A DNA stretch of 64,000 nt. Source: Allorhizobium sonneratiae (lineage in GTDB: Bacteria; Pseudomonadota; Alphaproteobacteria; Rhizobiales; Rhizobiaceae). Below are positions 60,181 to 64,000 of this stretch, one piece after another (positions within the stretch are counted from its first letter, which is position 1; each line of letters opens with the position of its first letter). The notes beneath the pieces were generated by a model that saw only the letters and a program-made list of their open reading frames with translations, did not search any database and was not told where the DNA came from. The position numbers and the translations under genes are program-made. The stretch is taken from the NCBI RefSeq assembly GCF_023700755.1, contig NZ_JAMKOJ010000004.1, forward strand, positions 62,001 to 126,000. Reading direction: 5' to 3'.

Positions 60181-61125
60181 ATGGATCGGTTTACCGAACT
60201 GGAAGTGTTCACACGCATTGCCGACGAGGCCAGCCTGACCCGGGTGGCCGACCAGCTCGGCCTTTCCGTCTCGGGTGTCAGCCGCTGTCTCAACAGCCTG
60301 GAAAACCGCCTCGGTGTCCGCCTTGTTCAGCGCACGACGCGGCAATTGTCGCTGACGTTGGAGGGGAGGCGGTTTGCGGGCCAGGCGCGGGACATTCTGG
60401 GAAAGCTCAACGCCGCCGAAGAGAGCGTCAGCGCCGTCAAGGCCGAGCCGCTGGGCACACTGAAAGTCGGCGCATCGCTGGCGTTTTCCCTCATCCATCT
60501 CCTGCCGATCATACGGCAGTTCAAACTGGATTACCCGGCGGTGACGATCGATCTGCAGATAGCGAACCGCTATGGCGACATCGTTGAAAGCGGTCTCGAT
60601 GTTGCCATCCGCACGAGGCGCATCGAAGCCGACAGTTCGCACACCATTCGCAAGCTTGCAGAGGTTCCGCGCATTCTGACAGCCGCGCCGTCCTATATCG
60701 CGGCGCATGGCGCACCTAGCAATCCCGATGAGATCGAGAGCCATGCGCTACTGCTTTATACGCTCTCCGACGATTGGGACCATTTGACGTTCCACCGCAA
60801 CGGCATCACCAAACGCCTGCCGGTGACAGGAGAATTGACCTGCAATGACGGCATGGCACTGAAACACGCGGCGCTTGACGGGATGGGGATTCTGGTTCAA
60901 CCCGCCTACGTCGTGCAAGCCGAGCTCAATGCCGGACGGCTCGTGGAGGTCATGCCGGATTGGCGGTTGCAGCCCTTGACGATGAATGTGGCCTTTCCGT
61001 CCCGAGCCAACATGCCGGCCCGCACCCGGCTTTTTATCGACGCGCTGGTGCGCCACATCCGTGAAAACGATCTTGAGCGCGTCTGGAGCGGCGAGCCAGA
61101 TTTTCCCGCCCGCGCTTCAGCCTGA
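60181..61125 (+). CDS. LysR-family transcriptional regulator
   Basis: This 314-residue regulator of the CrgA-like LysR branch has the helix-turn-helix VFTRIADEASLTRVADQLGL (about residues 9-28), then SVSGVSRCLNSLENRLGVRL. The effector domain contains LKVGASLAFSLIHLLPIIRQ and GLDVAIRTRRIEADSSHTIR. The start at 60181 (MDRFTELEVF) gives the usual N-terminus. It is divergent from the aldehyde dehydrogenase gene and carries the shared motif close to its start, so it is itself a likely member of the iac-region regulon. Confidence 0.86.
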   Translation: MDRFTELEVFTRIADEASLTRVADQLGLSVSGVSRCLNSLENRLGVRLVQRTTRQLSLTLEGRRFAGQARDILGKLNAAEESVSAVKAEPLGTLKVGASLAFSLIHLLPIIRQFKLDYPAVTIDLQIANRYGDIVESGLDVAIRTRRIEADSSHTIRKLAEVPRILTAAPSYIAAHGAPSNPDEIESHALLLYTLSDDWDHLTFHRNGITKRLPVTGELTCNDGMALKHAALDGMGILVQPAYVVQAELNAGRLVEVMPDWRLQPLTMNVAFPSRANMPARTRLFIDALVRHIRENDLERVWSGEPDFPARASA

Positions 61126-61143
61126 TCATGTGCGTATGTCGCC

Positions 61144-61231
61144 TTTCATTGTTCCCAATGAAACGATACCGTCCATACGATACATCCAAGGCTGAAAGCA
61201 CGTTGCATGAGGCTGTTAAGCCGCAAGGTGT
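61144..61231. repeat. TTTCATTG hairpin plus inverted GCGGCTTAT-type palindrome
   Basis: The hairpin at 61144-61163 has arms TTTCATTG / CAATGAAA and may terminate the LysR gene. From about 61195 follows AAAGCACGTTGCATGAGGCT with GTTAAGCCGCAAG, the reverse of the element at 16606. Confidence 0.55.
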
Positions 61232-61264
61232 TTTCATATTCCTCAAGAGCTAAAGGTTTCGCCC

Positions 61265-61648
61265 ATGTCCGCCACCACCGCTTATGTCGAACATACGGCC
61301 TTTTTCGTTCGCGACATCATACCCCTGATCGACTTTTTCACCGAGGTGTTGGGCATGGGTATCACCAAGTATGATGGAACGCCTGAGGCCCCGACGCAGG
61401 TCTGGCTTCAGGGCGGCATTCAGCTCATCGCCGATCCGGATTTTTCCGGTCCCGAGGGCCGATTTGCTCATCTCGGCATTGTCTGCAAAGATGTCCCCGC
61501 CGCCATCGAAGCCGCACGTGCTCGCGGCGCCGTCTCGACCGCCAAGGGCGATCACTGGCTCAAGCTGGGAGATGGGCTCCTGCTGGAATTTCTGCCGGAG
61601 AAAGGCAATGCGGTTGACATCATCCGCAGCCATGATCCCCGAATTTAA
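61265..61648 (+). CDS. VOC/glyoxalase-fold protein
   Basis: This 127-residue protein of the vicinal oxygen chelate superfamily has paired beta-alpha-beta modules: YVEHTAFFVRDIIPLIDFFT, then EVLGM, and FAHLGIVCKDVPAAIEAARA. Metal-ligand candidates are His10 at the start of the first strand, His in RFAHLG, and Glu in LLLEFLPEKG. Members include glyoxalases, dioxygenases and resistance proteins. It lies between the LysR and AraC genes, and a role in detoxifying or cleaving a pathway intermediate is possible only as a guess. Confidence 0.72.
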   Translation: MSATTAYVEHTAFFVRDIIPLIDFFTEVLGMGITKYDGTPEAPTQVWLQGGIQLIADPDFSGPEGRFAHLGIVCKDVPAAIEAARARGAVSTAKGDHWLKLGDGLLLEFLPEKGNAVDIIRSHDPRI

Positions 61649-61657
61649 ACCATGTCG

Positions 61658-61681
61658 CGTTTTATTGTCCTCAATAAAACG
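61658..61681. terminator. CGTTTTATTG hairpin between convergent genes
   Basis: Perfect 10-bp arms CGTTTTATTG / CAATAAAACG with loop TCCT, ten bases after the glyoxalase-fold gene. The loop and layout match the hairpin at 14963. It is followed to about 61745 by an inverted GCGGCTTAT-type element ending in GATGCTCT. Confidence 0.65.
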
Positions 61682-61747
61682 ATAACGGAGGCTGATAAGC
61701 CGCAACATGTTCTAGAGTATCATATTGATCGCACGATGCTCTAAAAG

Positions 61748-62773
61748 CTACTTCTGCGTTCTCGACGGCGCACGACCGGTCCAGGTCTTGAAGGCCCGAC
61801 CGAAGACCGCACTGTCAGCATAGCCGAGCGTCTGGGCAATGTCCGAAATCGAGGTCTTGCCGCCTGCGGCAAGAAGATTGGCGGCCAGCTGCTGCCGGTA
61901 GGCCTGTGTCAGTGTGCGGACGCTCGTGCCTTCTCGCTCAAGCTGGCGTTGCAGTGTGCGTGCATTCATCCCCAGCTCCTCAGCCAGAAAACCAATGGTA
62001 ACAGGCCGCCGCCCGACATAATGCTCGATCAGCGCAGTCACTTTCGCAGTCAAGCTCTGCCCGACCTCCGTTTCCCCGATCAGATCGGCGATATGCCGTT
62101 CGAGGATTGCGGCCAGCTCCTTGTTGTCACTGCGATAGACGCGGGTGATGTCTTCCTTGCGCATGATGATGCGGTTGCTCGACTGACGGAACAGAACCGG
62201 TGCGCGGAAAATCCGCCGCAGGATATCGGCATCCGGCGGCGCATCATGTTCAAAATGCACCTCTTCCGGCTTCCAGCCGGAGGAGAAGTTGGAGCGCACC
62301 AGCTGACAGCTGGCAGCCAGAGAATATTCTGCATCCTGACGGCGCGGCCAGATCGACTGGTCCGCGATGCGATAGCTCCAGACGAATGTGTCTTCCTCCT
62401 CGACGAAATGCGAACTTGTTGAATTCTGCAGCGAGTTGACGAATTTCGAAATCCGGTCGAATGCCACCATGATCGTTGGCGACAGGGAAAAGAGCATCCC
62501 CAGCGGGCCGATATCTCCCGGCTTGACGACCGATCCGAGCTTGGCGCCGAAAGAGGGATCCTCCAGCGCCTCCGCCGCATCCTCGAAAAAGGCGATGAAG
62601 CGTTGCAGCGGGATCACCGCATAAGGGTCGTCCAGCAGCGTCTGTGACAGCCTGTGTCGGGCAAGCAGGACGCGCGCTTTCTCCTGCCGCTTCTCGAACT
62701 GATGGATCAGCGGCGTGATCGCCACCACACGAATAAAGGCGACATTTCCAACCCGGCGCTGCGCTTCCTTCAT
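61748..62773 (-). CDS. AraC-family regulator (Arabinose_bd/HTH_18 type)
   Basis: This 341-residue regulator has an N-terminal ligand domain of the OruR/FeaR-like group (about residues 25-200; LSQTLLDDPYAVIPLQRFIA) and a C-terminal double helix-turn-helix (VTIGFLAEELGMNARTLQRQ; SISDIAQTLGYADSAVFGRA followed by FKTWTG). I start at the ATG at 62773. A longer reading to 62827 would run across the operator motif and adds a hydrophobic stretch of no known use. It is divergent from the permease gene and may control its uptake or the aldehyde dehydrogenase. Confidence 0.86.
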   Translation of the reverse strand: MKEAQRRVGNVAFIRVVAITPLIHQFEKRQEKARVLLARHRLSQTLLDDPYAVIPLQRFIAFFEDAAEALEDPSFGAKLGSVVKPGDIGPLGMLFSLSPTIMVAFDRISKFVNSLQNSTSSHFVEEEDTFVWSYRIADQSIWPRRQDAEYSLAASCQLVRSNFSSGWKPEEVHFEHDAPPDADILRRIFRAPVLFRQSSNRIIMRKEDITRVYRSDNKELAAILERHIADLIGETEVGQSLTAKVTALIEHYVGRRPVTIGFLAEELGMNARTLQRQLEREGTSVRTLTQAYRQQLAANLLAAGGKTSISDIAQTLGYADSAVFGRAFKTWTGRAPSRTQK

Positions 62774-62799
62774 GACGAGGCTCCACGCGATTGCAAATA

Positions 62800-62816
62800 A
62801 TACGTGAATATTGACG
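62800..62816. promoter_or_regulatory. iac-region operator motif between araC-type gene and permease
   Basis: ATACGTGAATATTGACG followed by TAAATTA; the copy contains a near-perfect dyad TACGT-N8-ACGTA (62801-62818). It lies 27 bases before the AraC start and 98 before the permease start, so it can act on both. Confidence 0.6.
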
Positions 62817-62914
62817 TAAATTATCAAAATTCCGGCATGAATTGCAATATTGCGTCGCAGAATTCTTCCCTAGATTTCTCAAATAACAATTAATCATCAT
62901 AAAAGGGGTTCAAC

Positions 62915-64000
62915 ATGCAAACCGGAGAGAGTCTCACTGCGTCCAGCGGTAAGCTGGCCAGCAATTCCGTCGGCATCGCCCATATCGTCTTCTTCGTCGT
63001 GGCAGCGGCTGCGCCGTTGACGGCTGTTGTCGGGGCGACGCCACCTGCCTTCGCCTTCGGAAACGGGGCTGGTGTTCCCGGAGCCTTCGTTCTGGCTGGC
63101 CTTCTCTATCTGATCTTTTCTGTCGGCTATACAGCCATGAGCCGCCACATCACAGGGGCTGGCGCATTTTACACCTATATCGCCAACGGCATCGGCAAGC
63201 CAGCCGGCGTTGCGGGCGCGTTCATTGCGCTGCTCACCTACAGCGCTGTGCAGATTGCCGTCTACGGATTGATCGGCGTCTTCGCAAATGCCGCGATGGC
63301 CTCTCTTGGCCTTGACCTGCCCTGGTGGGTTTGGTCCTTCACTGTGCTGATTATCACGCATCTTGCCGGTCAGCGCAACATCACCTTCTCGGGCGCGATC
63401 CTGGGCGTTTGCATGCTGGCCGAAATCGTCATCCTCCTGCTGCTCGATCTCGGCATCGTGCTGCACGGTGGCGGGCCGGAAGGCATGAGCGCGTCCAGCT
63501 TCATGCCGTCAACCGTCTTCGCACCCGGGCTCGGCGTTTCGCTGGTCTTCGTTGTCGGTTCCTTCATCGGCTTCGAGGCAACGGCGATCTTTGGCGAGGA
63601 AGCACATCGCCCGGAAATCACCATTCCACGGGCCACCTATATTTCCGTCCTGCTGATTGCAGTCTTCTATGCCTTCTCGACCTGGGCCATCGTCCAGTTC
63701 TATGGGCCCTCCAAGATTCAGGAAACGGCCAATGCGTCGATGAATACCTTCTATTTCGACGCCGCTACCAAGGTTCTCGGCCCGTGGGCTGCACATACGA
63801 TGAATGTGCTGCTCATCACCAGCCTCTTTGCCTGCATTCTCTCCTTCCATAACACGCTGAATCGCTATTTCTTCGCGCTTGGCCGGGAAGGGCTTGCCTT
63901 CGACGTGTTGGGCAAGGTGCATGAAATTCACGGCTCGCCGCATGTCGCCGGCATGTTGCAGTCGGGCATTGCCGCTGTCGTGCTGGCATGCTTCGTCATA
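62915..64000 (+). CDS. APC-family amino acid/amine permease (3' end cut by window)
   Basis: An inner-membrane permease of the amino acid-polyamine-organocation superfamily; the first 362 codons are present. The family start IAHIVFFVVAAAAPLTAVVG contains helix 1, followed by FALVL-type helices, the GAFYTYIANGIGKPAGVAGA loop of helix 3, and the helix 6 region FIGFEATAIFGEEAHRPEIT with the PxxxIPRA run. AAAAGGGG precedes the ATG. With the shared motif in its promoter it is a candidate importer for indoleacetate, tryptamine or a related aromatic compound, though amino acids cannot be excluded. Confidence 0.87.
   Translation, partial: MQTGESLTASSGKLASNSVGIAHIVFFVVAAAAPLTAVVGATPPAFAFGNGAGVPGAFVLAGLLYLIFSVGYTAMSRHITGAGAFYTYIANGIGKPAGVAGAFIALLTYSAVQIAVYGLIGVFANAAMASLGLDLPWWVWSFTVLIITHLAGQRNITFSGAILGVCMLAEIVILLLLDLGIVLHGGGPEGMSASSFMPSTVFAPGLGVSLVFVVGSFIGFEATAIFGEEAHRPEITIPRATYISVLLIAVFYAFSTWAIVQFYGPSKIQETANASMNTFYFDAATKVLGPWAAHTMNVLLITSLFACILSFHNTLNRYFFALGREGLAFDVLGKVHEIHGSPHVAGMLQSGIAAVVLACFVI

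Overview
The window looks like a chromosomal segment of an alphaproteobacterium of the order Rhizobiales, most likely the Brucella/Ochrobactrum group. This is an inference from moderately high GC, the gene repertoire, and a dense set of dispersed intergenic palindromes (GAGCATTTC-, GCATCGGAT-, GCGGCTTATCAGCC- and TTTCATTG-type) that end many genes. No rRNA, tRNA or CRISPR array was seen. Both ends of the window cut through genes (kdpA on the left, an APC permease on the right).

Layout. 1-1367: start of a minus-strand kdp potassium-pump operon (two small leader genes, then kdpA). 1474-7662: a LysR regulator divergent from an ABC importer with an NMT1-like binding protein, followed by a uridine-phosphorylase-like enzyme and a nucleoside hydrolase, which together suggest nucleoside or pyrimidine salvage. 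7779-14899: assorted genes, including a degenerate phosphoribosyltransferase, a LysR/aldehyde dehydrogenase pair, a TPR protein, a DoxX protein, and an ECF sigma/anti-sigma pair. 15285-20735: a five-gene amino-acid cluster built on imine and enamine chemistry (DAO-type FAD oxidoreductase, DSD1-type PLP enzyme, RidA, ornithine-cyclodeaminase-type reductase, threonine-dehydratase-type enzyme). Three of these belong to the same families as enzymes of the beta-hydroxyaspartate cycle. 20893-21156: a MITE-like element.

21198-46397: a 25-kb accessory locus around an iterative type I synthase related to polyunsaturated fatty acid (Pfa) synthases. A 2691-residue protein reads NMO/ER - KS - AT - three ACPs - KR. 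A 1082-residue protein reads AT - dehydratase - PPTase-like remnant, and a 675-residue protein is a stand-alone AT. Around them lie a citrate-synthase-like enzyme, a methyltransferase, a discrete ACP, a Gfo/Idh dehydrogenase with a DegT aminotransferase, UDP-glucose dehydrogenase, a PLOD-type glycosyltransferase, a TauD-like oxygenase, a TetA-like exporter and a LuxR regulator without a LuxI partner. The parts fit a modified, possibly glycosylated or aminated, lipid or polyketide that is exported and density-regulated. I do not recognise the product, and this is the best candidate for an undescribed system here.

46582-49724: a TetR regulator, a CocE-type hydrolase and a broken IS6-type transposase. 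49926-58148: a complete iac locus for indole-3-acetic acid catabolism (iacR, iacG-F-E-D-C-B-A-H in one operon, iacI divergent), followed by an aldehyde dehydrogenase, a LysR regulator, a glyoxalase-fold protein, an AraC regulator and an APC permease. A shared 17-bp motif close to TTACGTGAATATTACCG sits in front of at least four transcription units of this region, with two weaker copies, and defines a probable regulon.
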